This document shows, one piece after another, positions 1 through 5,281 of a stretch of 5,321 nt of DNA (the stretch's first letter is position 1; every line of letters starts with the position of its first letter). The notes under the pieces were generated by a model that was not told the DNA's origin, ran no database searches, and saw nothing but the letters and a program-made list of their open reading frames with translations. Origin of the DNA: an uncultured Anaerolineae bacterium (GTDB lineage Bacteria; Chloroflexota; Anaerolineae; B4-G1; DUEL01); assembly GCA_937942115.1 (NCBI GenBank), contig CALDFY010000154.1, forward strand, positions 1 to 5,321. The letters run 5' to 3'. Both the position numbers and the translations under genes were made by a program.

Positions 1-20
1 GGAAGGTGCTTAGAAAGTCA

Positions 21-106
21 CCACGAAGGCACAAAGACACCAAGAAACGGAAAAATTTCTCGCTTTTTTCACCCTTTAGACACTTTGTGCCTTTGTGTCT
101 TGGTGG
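21..106. repeat. Imperfect inverted repeat of a CACAAAG-type motif
   Basis: The left arm (21-44) and the reverse complement of the right arm (83-106) match at 20 of 24 positions. The sequences are CCACGAAGGCACAAAG plus 8 bases, against CCACCAAGACACAAAG plus 8 bases. Each arm also contains an internal near-repeat of the unit RCACAAAG. The 38-base centre (45-82) is AT-rich, with A and T runs, unlike the GC-rich coding DNA around it. From memory, very similar motifs occur as dispersed intergenic repeats in several environmental bacterial phyla, but I cannot search for copies here. No open reading frame with coding character covers it. It could be a small non-autonomous repeat or a bidirectional structural element between rplI and the next gene to the left. 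Confidence 0.7.
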
Positions 107-154
107 TTTATTGCCTTGCCTCGACTTTTTAAGCAATCTCCGAAGTTCGGGAGA

Positions 155-176
155 GGGGAGGGGGCAGGGGGTGGGG
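155..176 (+). other. Putative G-quadruplex motif downstream of rplI
   Basis: Four G tracts of 4, 5, 5 and 4 bases (155-158, 160-164, 167-171, 173-176) are separated by loops of only 1, 2 and 1 bases (A, CA, T). This meets the usual definition of a stable intramolecular G-quadruplex on the plus strand. On the minus strand, which is the sense strand of rplI, the same stretch is a C-rich, G-poor run starting about 20 bases after the rplI stop. Such a stretch in the transcript resembles a Rho-loading region. The motif is seen directly; any structure or function is inferred. Confidence 0.6.
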
Positions 177-177
177 T

Positions 178-197
178 GAGGCAGCAAGCCCTGCCCC
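178..197 (-). terminator. Hairpin at the rplI stop codon, possible terminator
   Basis: Read on the minus strand, the stem GGGGCAG (197-191) pairs with CTGCCTC (184-178) around the six-base loop GGCTTG. This gives seven pairs, one of them G-U. The stem begins at the last base of the rplI TAG stop. No T run follows, so it is not a classic intrinsic terminator. The C-rich, G-poor sequence that follows suggests Rho-dependent termination, or simply a 3' end stabilised by the hairpin. The pairing is visible; the role is inferred. Confidence 0.4.
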
Positions 198-664
198 TAC
201 GACTTCGGGGACCGTCCAGTTTCTTCCGGCTCAATGCGCACATGCACCGGGACAATCCGGTCGCTGCTGAGGCGGACCTGGACCGTGTGGTCGCCCAGGT
301 CGCGCAGGGGGTCGGCCAGGATTTTGCGCCGGTCAAAGGGCATCTTCAGTTCCCGCTCCAGGGCCTCCGCGATGTCGGCAGGGGTGATGGAGCCGTAGAG
401 GCGGCCGGTCGGGCCGGCCTTGGCCTGGAAGGTCAGCGTCAGTTGCTGCATCCGTTCCGCCAGCGCGGCCAGCCGCTGCGCCTGACGGGTCGCCTGCGCC
501 GCCCGGGCCTGCTTCTGTTCCTGCGCCATGCGGACTCTCCCCTCGGTGGCCGGAACGGCCAGCCCGCGAGGGATCAGATAATTGCGGGCGTAGCCCTCGG
601 CGACCTCCTTCACATCGCCCGCGCGCCCCAGATTGGGGACATCCTGCGTCAAGAGGACTTTCAT
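197..664 (-). CDS. rplI: 50S ribosomal protein bL9
   Basis: This is the bL9 protein of the large ribosomal subunit, which binds 23S rRNA domain V near the L1 stalk and helps maintain reading frame. The 155 residues are close to the usual length of about 148-150. The N-terminal RNA-binding domain (1-40) carries the family signature: MKVLLTQDV, then G13, G16 and V21, then GYARNYL (24-30) and RGLA (33-36). Residues 41-75 are rich in Ala, Gln and Arg and form the long connecting helix. The C-terminal domain (about 76-148) includes GRLYGSIT (87-94). A strong Shine-Dalgarno, AAGGAGG (670-676), lies 5 bases before the ATG, so the start is secure. The gene follows the zinc-ribbon/cold-shock gene by 52 bases on the same strand, probably as a cotranscribed pair. 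The common rpsF-ssb-rpsR neighbours are not seen in the window. The last seven residues (ETGRSPKS region) look like a small species-specific tail. Confidence 0.97.
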   Translation of the reverse strand: MKVLLTQDVPNLGRAGDVKEVAEGYARNYLIPRGLAVPATEGRVRMAQEQKQARAAQATRQAQRLAALAERMQQLTLTFQAKAGPTGRLYGSITPADIAEALERELKMPFDRRKILADPLRDLGDHTVQVRLSSDRIVPVHVRIEPEETGRSPKS

Positions 665-693
665 TTCCCCCTCCTTCAGACCCGCCGCCTGCA

Positions 694-720
694 GTCCGTG
701 GTCTATGGTCTGTGGTCTAC
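694..720. repeat. Period-7 tandem repeat (GTCTRTG) around a stop codon
   Basis: On the plus strand the units are GTCCGTG (694-700), GTCTATG (701-707), GTCTGTG (708-714) and a partial GTCTAC (715-720). This makes nearly four imperfect copies of a seven-base unit, in the short gap between rplI and the cold-shock gene. The final copy contains the cold-shock gene's TAG stop (717-719). The unit and period are read directly. Whether it is a slippage product or a dispersed element is not known. Confidence 0.65.
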
Positions 721-1076
721 TTCACCAGCGAGACATCCACCGCCTGCGGCCCCCGTCCGGTCGGCTGGACCCGATAGCGGACCCGCGCCTTATCGGGAAT
801 GGCTTCCGGGGTGTCGGGCGCCAGGCCGCTCCGGTGAAAGAATATCTCGTTCCCGCTGCGCTGGATGATGAACCCGTACCCTTTTTCGGAGTCGTACCAT
901 TTGACGATGCCCTCGTGGGGGCCGGGCGTCATCTCGTGGGCCCGCAGACAGTCCGGGCAGAGGGCGGGCGGGGTCAGTTCAAATCCCAGCCCGGCCAGCC
1001 GCCGCTGTTCCTCCACGGTAAAGACAAACTGGCGGCCGCATTGGGAGCATGAGGCCCAGGTATCCCGATATGGCAT
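717..1076 (-). CDS. Zinc-ribbon and cold-shock domain fusion protein
   Basis: This 119-residue protein is probably cytoplasmic and binds nucleic acid. Residues 1-47 form a zinc ribbon of the 'probable zinc-ribbon' type. C10-x2-C13 and C40-x2-C43 are the likely zinc ligands, with QFVFT (16-20) after the first pair. Residues about 54-119 form a cold-shock (OB-fold) domain. It has GIVKWYD (56-62), RNP1-like KGYGFI (65-70) and RNP2-like IFFHRS (78-83), so the aromatic RNA-binding face is conserved. Classic Csp proteins of about 67-70 residues lack the ribbon. The start at 1076 follows AGGAGGT (1083-1089) by 6 bases. A longer reading frame starting at 1163 would run through the AAAACGGG repeat and overlap the MFS gene, so I reject it. 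The likely role is binding RNA or single-stranded DNA as a chaperone in translation or stress, supported by adjacency to rplI. The partner nucleic acid is unknown. Confidence 0.9.
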   Translation of the reverse strand: MPYRDTWASCSQCGRQFVFTVEEQRRLAGLGFELTPPALCPDCLRAHEMTPGPHEGIVKWYDSEKGYGFIIQRSGNEIFFHRSGLAPDTPEAIPDKARVRYRVQPTGRGPQAVDVSLVK

Positions 1077-1083
1077 AATGAGA

Positions 1084-1089
1084 CCTCCT
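1084..1089 (-). promoter_or_regulatory. Ribosome binding site deciding the cold-shock start
   Basis: GGAGG sits here on the minus strand within AGGAGGTCT, about 7 bases before the ATG at 1076. It fixes the start at MPYRDTW and rules out the longer N-terminal reading made of repeat-encoded Phe, Pro, Ser and Arg. Confidence 0.85.
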
Positions 1090-1094
1090 GGATG

Positions 1095-1132
1095 AAACGG
1101 GAAACGTGAAAACGGGAAAACGGGAAAACGGG
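1095..1132. repeat. Tandem repeat of AAAACGGG filling the intergenic gap
   Basis: Five consecutive units are visible on the plus strand: AAACGGG (1095-1101), AAACGTG (1102-1108), then three exact AAAACGGG copies (1109-1116, 1117-1124, 1125-1132). The array takes up 38 of the 61 bases between the MFS stop and the cold-shock start. On the transcript strand it reads as CCCGTTTT units just upstream of the Shine-Dalgarno. The three identical copies suggest recent expansion. It has no spacers, so it is not a CRISPR. Confidence 0.85.
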
Positions 1133-1137
1133 ATGTA

Positions 1138-2421
1138 TCAGGCGGTGCGGGGCGGTGAGCCAACGCGGGGTTCCGGGAGCCCCCGGGCCCACCACCAGGC
1201 CAGCAGGCAGAGAAGGACCGAAAGGCCGAAAAGACCGGCGTACCCCAGCAGGTCCACCACCAGTCCGCCGAATCCGGAAATCAGGACAACGATACCGATG
1301 AGCGTGTTGGAAAGCCCCAGGTAGAGGGGCCGTTCCGCCTCGGGCACCAGTTCCAGCAGGAAGTTGCTGCCCACAAGCATGCCGGCGGGCGCCAGCGCGC
1401 CGTTCAGGAGAAAGAGGGGAAGGGCCAGGTAGGGCAACCCCGGCCCCCGGATGGGGGAGAGGGCGACCCACCCCGTCAGCGCCAGTGCCAGCAGGGCGGT
1501 GAAACCGTTTCCCAATGAGAACCACAACGTCACCAGGCGATTCCCTTTGCGGTCGCCCAGGGAGCCCCAGGGCAGGTTGGCTATCAGCCCGGCGGCGACC
1601 CGCACGGTCACGTAGATGCCCACCATCCCCTCGGGAGCACCCAGGACGTTCCGGGCATAGACGCCGTAGAAGGGAAGGGCGATGCCCGCCAGCCCCAGCG
1701 CCGTCCGCATCCCCATATACCGCCGGAAGAGGGCGTCGGTGCGCAGGAGTTGCCCGGCCCGCCGCAGTTGCTGACCCAGCGTCGGCGCCTGGGGGGCCGC
1801 CGTGCCCGGCGGCTCCCGGATGATGATGAAGGCCAGCATCGCCGGTACGATGATGGCGGTGTACGTCCCGAAGAGCAGGGCATGGCCGTGGGGAAAGGCG
1901 AAGCGATTGAGCACTTCCCGCGTCACCACGCCGGCCCCCAGGCCCAGAAGCCCTCCCGTCAGCATCCTCCAGGCGAAGAAACTGCCCCGACGGTTGGCCG
2001 GGATGGTCTTCGCCACCACTTCAAAGAAGCCCAGTCCCCCCAGCCCCGCCGCCAGTCGGGCCACGCCGTACAGGACGAAAAAAGTAGCCAGCAGGAGCGT
2101 TGGGTCATCTATCAGCCAGACGGCCACCGCCACCAGAAGCCAGGAGAGGACCCGGACGACCGCCGCCAGGGTGTAACTGAGCATCTTGCGGGGCATCCGC
2201 TGGACCAGTCCGGCGATAAAGACCTGCGGGAGGAACCACCCGGCGTCTCCCAGCGGGGACACCAGCCCGATCAGCAGGTTGGACGAAGTCAACCGGCTGA
2301 CGAACCAGGTCAGCACCAGCGGGGGGTCAATGAGCCGTTCGGCGAACTCAAAGAGCGCGCCGTTCACCACCCCCAGGACGAAACTGCGGCGGATTTCCCG
2401 TTGGGGCAGTTGGACGGTCAT
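1138..2421 (-). CDS. MFS transporter, 12 membrane helices
   Basis: This 427-residue inner-membrane protein is of normal length for the major facilitator superfamily. Twelve hydrophobic segments can be placed at roughly 12-40, 47-72, 81-103, 108-136, 148-170, 180-202, 236-260, 265-284, 296-320, 329-358, 365-392 and 393-413. A hydrophilic central loop (about 203-235) separates the two six-helix halves. The loop between helices 8 and 9 carries a good motif A copy, GSLGDRKGNR (286-295). The copy in the 2-3 loop (VQRMPRK, 73-79) is degenerate. The ATG overlaps the stop of the xdhC-like gene as ATGA, and there is only a weak G-rich site 14 bases upstream, so translation probably depends on coupling. 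The substrate cannot be read from the sequence. Pairing with xdhC suggests a purine, another heterocycle or a related compound, but this is only inference. Drug or sugar export is also possible. Confidence 0.88.
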   Translation of the reverse strand: MTVQLPQREIRRSFVLGVVNGALFEFAERLIDPPLVLTWFVSRLTSSNLLIGLVSPLGDAGWFLPQVFIAGLVQRMPRKMLSYTLAAVVRVLSWLLVAVAVWLIDDPTLLLATFFVLYGVARLAAGLGGLGFFEVVAKTIPANRRGSFFAWRMLTGGLLGLGAGVVTREVLNRFAFPHGHALLFGTYTAIIVPAMLAFIIIREPPGTAAPQAPTLGQQLRRAGQLLRTDALFRRYMGMRTALGLAGIALPFYGVYARNVLGAPEGMVGIYVTVRVAAGLIANLPWGSLGDRKGNRLVTLWFSLGNGFTALLALALTGWVALSPIRGPGLPYLALPLFLLNGALAPAGMLVGSNFLLELVPEAERPLYLGLSNTLIGIVVLISGFGGLVVDLLGYAGLFGLSVLLCLLAWWWARGLPEPRVGSPPRTA

Positions 2422-3212
2422 GAAGGCGACGCTTTCCCCCGCTGGACGGCGATCACTTCGGCCAGGATGCTAACGGCAATTTCGCGGGGTGTCTCGGCGC
2501 CGATGTCCAGCCCGATGGGGGTGTAGACCCGTTCCAGCCACGCCGGCGGGACGCCCAGTTCCTGCGCCCGCCGGAAGGTCAGCGCGGTGCGGCGGCGGCC
2601 TCCTACCAACCCCACGTAGGCCGGGGAGCGGTTCGCCAGCACGGCCAGCACCGCCGCGTCGCCGGTGTAGTGGGGCGTGACCATCACCACGTAGGTCTGG
2701 CCGTCCACCGGAAAACGGGCCACCTCTTCGGCCAGGTCGCCGGTGATGCACCGTTCGGCCCAGGGAAACCGGTCCGGCGTCGCCATACCGGGCCGTTCGT
2801 CTATCACCACAATGCGGTAGCCCAGAAAGGCGCCCAGTTCGGCCACCGCCTGGCCCAGATGGCCGGCGCCCAGGATGAGCAGGGTGGGCCGGGGCGGGAG
2901 GACTTCTATCAGGATGCGCATATCGCCGCCGCAGACGCCCGGGTCGCCGCGCTCCGGGTCCCGCAGGCGGTAGATGACTTCCCGGGAGCGGCCTTCGGCG
3001 ATGGCGGCCTGGGCCTCCTCCATCACCCGGGCCTCCACGCCGCCCCCGCCGACGGTGCCCACCGTGGTGCCGTCGGCCATGATCAGCATTTTGGCCCCGG
3101 CGCCGCGCGGGGCCGAGCCTTCCACTTCCACGACCGTCGCCACAGCGGCGGGCTTTCCCGCCCGCAGGGCGTCCAGAATGGCCTGATAGACCCGTTCCAG
3201 TTCCTCATACAT
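2418..3212 (-). CDS. xdhC: XdhC/CoxI-family molybdenum cofactor chaperone
   Basis: Proteins of this family bind molybdenum cofactor, promote its sulfuration and deliver it to xanthine dehydrogenase or CO dehydrogenase-type molybdenum hydroxylases. The 264 residues show both family domains. The N-terminal XdhC_CoxI domain has EGSAPRGAGAKM (31-42), GTVGGGGVEARV (52-63) and GVCGGDM (92-98). The C-terminal Rossmann domain starts at LLILGAGHLG (111-120), with G115, G117 and G120 and an acidic D138 at the end of the second strand. It continues through VTPHYTGD, VGLVGGRRR and the closing signature YTPIGLDIGAETPREIA (230-246). Length and motifs are complete, so it looks functional. The Shine-Dalgarno TGAGG (3224-3228) is 11 bases from the ATG, rather long. 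It is coupled to the MFS gene. No molybdenum hydroxylase subunit lies in the window, so the target enzyme is unknown. It may be a paralogue such as CoxI, PucA or YagQ. Confidence 0.93.
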   Translation of the reverse strand: MYEELERVYQAILDALRAGKPAAVATVVEVEGSAPRGAGAKMLIMADGTTVGTVGGGGVEARVMEEAQAAIAEGRSREVIYRLRDPERGDPGVCGGDMRILIEVLPPRPTLLILGAGHLGQAVAELGAFLGYRIVVIDERPGMATPDRFPWAERCITGDLAEEVARFPVDGQTYVVMVTPHYTGDAAVLAVLANRSPAYVGLVGGRRRTALTFRRAQELGVPPAWLERVYTPIGLDIGAETPREIAVSILAEVIAVQRGKASPS

Positions 3213-3254
3213 CGGAAATTTCGCCTCACATCGGGAGAAATCAGAGCCGGCCGC

Positions 3255-3282
3255 CGTAGCGTAAGATGAATCTTGCGCTACG
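3255..3282. repeat. 13-bp near-perfect palindrome between DUF362 gene and xdhC
   Basis: The arm CGTAGCGTAAGAT (3255-3267) and the arm ATCTTGCGCTACG (3270-3282) are complementary except at one position, around a two-base centre (GA). The odd pair is G-T when read as plus-strand RNA and C-A on the gene strand. It fills much of the 72-base gap, starting 2 bases after the DUF362 stop. No T run follows, so intrinsic termination is doubtful. The gene-strand mismatch also weakens an RNA hairpin there. It may be a dispersed palindromic repeat, an operator for xdhC, or a 3'-end stabiliser. Confidence 0.65.
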
Positions 3283-3284
3283 CG

Positions 3285-4409
3285 CTATCTGAGCCCCAGC
3301 CAGCGGGCCACAGCGCTCCGGGAGGGAGCGATAATCCCCTGGGGGCAGACCTCCGCGCAGCACATACAGCCGACGCATCGGTCCAGTTGGAAGCGGGGCG
3401 GGCGACCGGGCGCGATGGCCTCCCGGGGGCAGGCCTCGGCGCAGCGCCCGCAACCCACACAGTCCGCCGGGGCGGTCAGGCGAGGGCGGACCCGCGTGAG
3501 CCGCCGCAGCGGCGCCGTCATCCACCCCGGCAGCGGCACCCGCAGGACCCGCTGGACGACCGGCCGCCGCACCGGGCCGAAATCCAGGGCCCGCCGGTCG
3601 CCGACCACCTCTATCATCTCCAGGTCGCCGACCCCCAGGCCGCGCGCGGCCGCCTCCTGCAGGTGATAGACCTCGCCCGGACGGCAGCCCATCGCCCGGC
3701 TCAGCACCGTATCCAGTGCCACCGGGTCCGCCGAGGCCGCCAGGCAGCCGTAGTCGCGCGGCGTCCCCCCGGCGCCGGGGCCGTTCCCCTCCTGCCCAAG
3801 CACCCCGTCCATTATCGCCAGCCCCGGCCGGACCAGTTCCAGGACGTCCGCCAGCGCCCGGCTGAAATCGGGGACGGCGGGCGCCCGGAAGTGAATCTCC
3901 CGCTTGCGCGTCCCGGGGATGGTGCCAAAGAGATTTTTGACCGCGCCGGTGTAGAGGGTGAGGGTGTGTGTTTTCAGTTTGGGCAGGGTGATAACCAGGT
4001 CGGCCGCGAAGACGGGCCGGGCGATGAAGTAATCCTGCCCGCGCAGGGCGCGCCACTCCGCGCCGTCAAAGGGGACCAGACGCGCGCCCGTTGCCGCCGC
4101 GACATCTGCCATGCCGGTCCGCCGCCAGAGGGACTCGGGGTCCCGGGGCGTACCGGCGGGCGAATCGCCGATCCACACCTCGCCCCCGGCCGCCTGCACC
4201 ATCTCGGCGACAGCGCGGACGACCGTCGGGTGGGTGGTGACGGCGCGGTCCAGGGGAAGGGGGGCGATCAGGTTGGGCTTCAGGAGCACCCGCATGCCGG
4301 GCCGGACGAAGCGGCCCATGCCGCCCAGGGGAGCCATCGCCGCTTCCAGCGCGCGGCGAACGGCCTCGGGGTCGTAGGTTTGGCACGCCACAACGGAGAC
4401 AACGGCCAT
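3285..4409 (-). CDS. DUF362 protein with C-terminal 2[4Fe-4S] ferredoxin
   Basis: This is a 374-residue cytoplasmic protein with two parts. Residues 1-about 300 form the DUF362 domain, with LLKPNL (42-47), TTHP (58-61), GDSP (81-84), LPKLKTH (142-148), GAVKNLFG (155-162) and MDG (200-202). Residues 317-355 form a bacterial-type double ferredoxin. Cys 317, 320, 323 and 327, then Cys 345, 348, 351 and 355, give two complete CxxCxxCxxxCP motifs, enough for two [4Fe-4S] clusters. The family's reaction is not established to my knowledge. The clusters point to electron transfer, but substrate and partners cannot be read. I chose the ATG at 4409 because a good promoter lies just upstream and would give a leader of about 28 bases. 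A TTG at 4472 would add 21 residues but starts inside the promoter. The Shine-Dalgarno (CTGGAT) is weak. Its promoter and the palindrome after its stop suggest it can be transcribed separately. Confidence 0.88.
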   Translation of the reverse strand: MAVVSVVACQTYDPEAVRRALEAAMAPLGGMGRFVRPGMRVLLKPNLIAPLPLDRAVTTHPTVVRAVAEMVQAAGGEVWIGDSPAGTPRDPESLWRRTGMADVAAATGARLVPFDGAEWRALRGQDYFIARPVFAADLVITLPKLKTHTLTLYTGAVKNLFGTIPGTRKREIHFRAPAVPDFSRALADVLELVRPGLAIMDGVLGQEGNGPGAGGTPRDYGCLAASADPVALDTVLSRAMGCRPGEVYHLQEAAARGLGVGDLEMIEVVGDRRALDFGPVRRPVVQRVLRVPLPGWMTAPLRRLTRVRPRLTAPADCVGCGRCAEACPREAIAPGRPPRFQLDRCVGCMCCAEVCPQGIIAPSRSAVARWLGLR

Positions 4410-4443
4410 TTCGCGTATCCAGCCGATGTTGTCGCTGCGAAGA

Positions 4444-4472
4444 ATTATACATCGTTCCGCCGGATTGCTCAA
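4444..4472 (-). promoter_or_regulatory. Sigma-70-type promoter for the DUF362 gene
   Basis: On the minus strand TTGAGC (4472-4467) and TATAAT (4449-4444) are separated by exactly 17 bases. The -10 hexamer is perfect and the -35 hexamer matches TTGACA in 4 of 6. The expected transcription start is near 4437, about 28 bases before the ATG at 4409. The -35 element overlaps the hydrolase stop codon TGA (4471-4469). In such GC-rich DNA a perfect -10 at optimal spacing is unlikely to be chance. Promoter activity itself is inferred. Confidence 0.7.
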
Positions 4473-5269
4473 CCTCTCCCCTCCGCCAGGAATTCCAGCA
4501 GGATACGGTTGAACTCGCCGGGGTTATCGGCGATGATGCCGTGACCGCTCCCTTCCACAACGATATGCCGGGCGCCGGGAATCCCCTGCGCCAGGGCGCG
4601 CTGGACCGGCAACGGCACGGTGGTATCCTCCGCCCCCGTCACCACCAGGACGGGCATGCGCAGTTCGCTCAGACGGCCCGTCGCGTCAAAGCGCATCAGG
4701 GAGCGCATCGCGGACCGATAGGCGCAGGGATTGGTCTGAGTGATGCGTCGGCGGATGTTCTCCCGCAGGAGTTGCTGGTCGGGGTGGGGGAAGAGTCGTC
4801 GGGCCACTATTTCGGCCTGTCGCTCCGGGCCGACCAGATGGCTCAGGACCGCTCGCGCCAGGAAGTAGAACCACCCGCTCAGGCTCTGGGGGCGCAGGCG
4901 GGCAAACGTGTTCACCAGCACCAGACGGCGCACCATTTCGGGATGGTCCAGCGCCAGTTGCTGGGCCACCGTCCCGCCCATAGAGATGCCCACGACATGG
5001 GCCGGCACGGCGTCCATCCGCTCCAGGAAGAGGGCCATATCCTCCGCCATCGCCCGGACGGTCACTTCGGGCGGGGCACTGGAGCGGCCGAACCCCCGCA
5101 TGTCGGGGGCCAGCACCCGGTACCCCGCCTGGGAGAGGGGACCGAACTGCATGAGCCAGTCCCCACCGGCGGAACCCAACCCGTGCAGCAGAAGAACGGG
5201 CGGCGCACCGGTGGGATTCACCTCCTCGTAGTGGAGGCACAGGACATCCGAGAGGTCTATCGCGGGCAT
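4469..5269 (-). CDS. Alpha/beta-fold hydrolase
   Basis: This is a 266-residue alpha/beta hydrolase of typical length with an intact triad. HGLGS (29-33) supplies the oxyanion hole. The sequence PDMRGFGRS (55-63) follows, as in most family members. The nucleophile elbow GISMGG (94-99) gives Ser96. Asp215 lies in TGAEDTTVP (211-219), and His243 in GSGHG (240-244). A cap region spans about 124-200 and contains several aromatic and basic residues. There is no signal peptide, so it is cytoplasmic. The start at 5269 follows the near-ideal ribosome site AAGGGGGTGA (5272-5281). A frame-consistent ATG at 5320 would add 17 residues, MDELSGKFQEPNQKGVT, but those residues lie before the conserved fold and have no visible upstream site. 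The substrate is unknown: an esterase, lactonase, haloperoxidase-like or C-C hydrolase would all fit. It is first of the run, and the next gene has its own promoter. Confidence 0.92.
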   Translation of the reverse strand: MPAIDLSDVLCLHYEEVNPTGAPPVLLLHGLGSAGGDWLMQFGPLSQAGYRVLAPDMRGFGRSSAPPEVTVRAMAEDMALFLERMDAVPAHVVGISMGGTVAQQLALDHPEMVRRLVLVNTFARLRPQSLSGWFYFLARAVLSHLVGPERQAEIVARRLFPHPDQQLLRENIRRRITQTNPCAYRSAMRSLMRFDATGRLSELRMPVLVVTGAEDTTVPLPVQRALAQGIPGARHIVVEGSGHGIIADNPGEFNRILLEFLAEGRG

Positions 5270-5271
5270 GG

Positions 5272-5281
5272 TCACCCCCTT
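5272..5281 (-). promoter_or_regulatory. Ribosome binding site deciding the hydrolase start
   Basis: AAGGGGGTGA on the minus strand differs by one base from the consensus AAGGAGGTGA complementary to the 3' end of 16S rRNA. It ends 2 bases before the ATG at 5269, with its purine core about 5 to 6 bases away. It favours MPAIDLS as the true N-terminus over the ATG at 5320. Confidence 0.75.

Noticed and set aside
95..868. A 257-codon plus-strand open frame opposite rplI
   Set aside because: It starts in the inverted repeat, crosses the G-rich tract and is antisense to rplI and the cold-shock gene. It has no recognisable domain.
1095..1132. CRISPR-like array
   Set aside because: The units are 7-8 bases and directly abutting with no spacers, so this is a simple tandem repeat.
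1077..1163. N-terminal extension of the cold-shock protein to 1163
   Set aside because: It would translate the AAAACGGG repeat and overlap the MFS gene, while a strong ribosome site precedes the ATG at 1076.
1750..2526. Plus-strand open frames opposite the MFS gene
   Set aside because: They are hydrophilic shadows of a membrane-protein gene, with biased composition and no motif.
3255..3282. Classic intrinsic terminator after the DUF362 gene
   Set aside because: There is a hairpin but no T run after it on the gene strand, the loop is only two bases, and the stem contains a C-A mismatch in that orientation.
3241..4056. A 271-codon minus-strand open frame overlapping the DUF362 gene
   Set aside because: It is an alternative frame of the DUF362 gene with a Gly/Pro/Arg/Ala-rich translation and no family motifs. 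It also runs into the palindrome region.
4410..4472. TTG start at 4472 for the DUF362 protein
   Set aside because: It lies within the predicted -35 element, so a transcript from that promoter would not contain it. The added 21 residues show no family similarity.
3273..4544. A 423-codon open frame on the plus strand opposite the DUF362 gene
   Set aside because: It lies antisense to a gene with clear conserved motifs. Its translation is low-complexity, rich in Gly, Arg, Ala and His, as expected from the shadow frame of GC-rich DNA.
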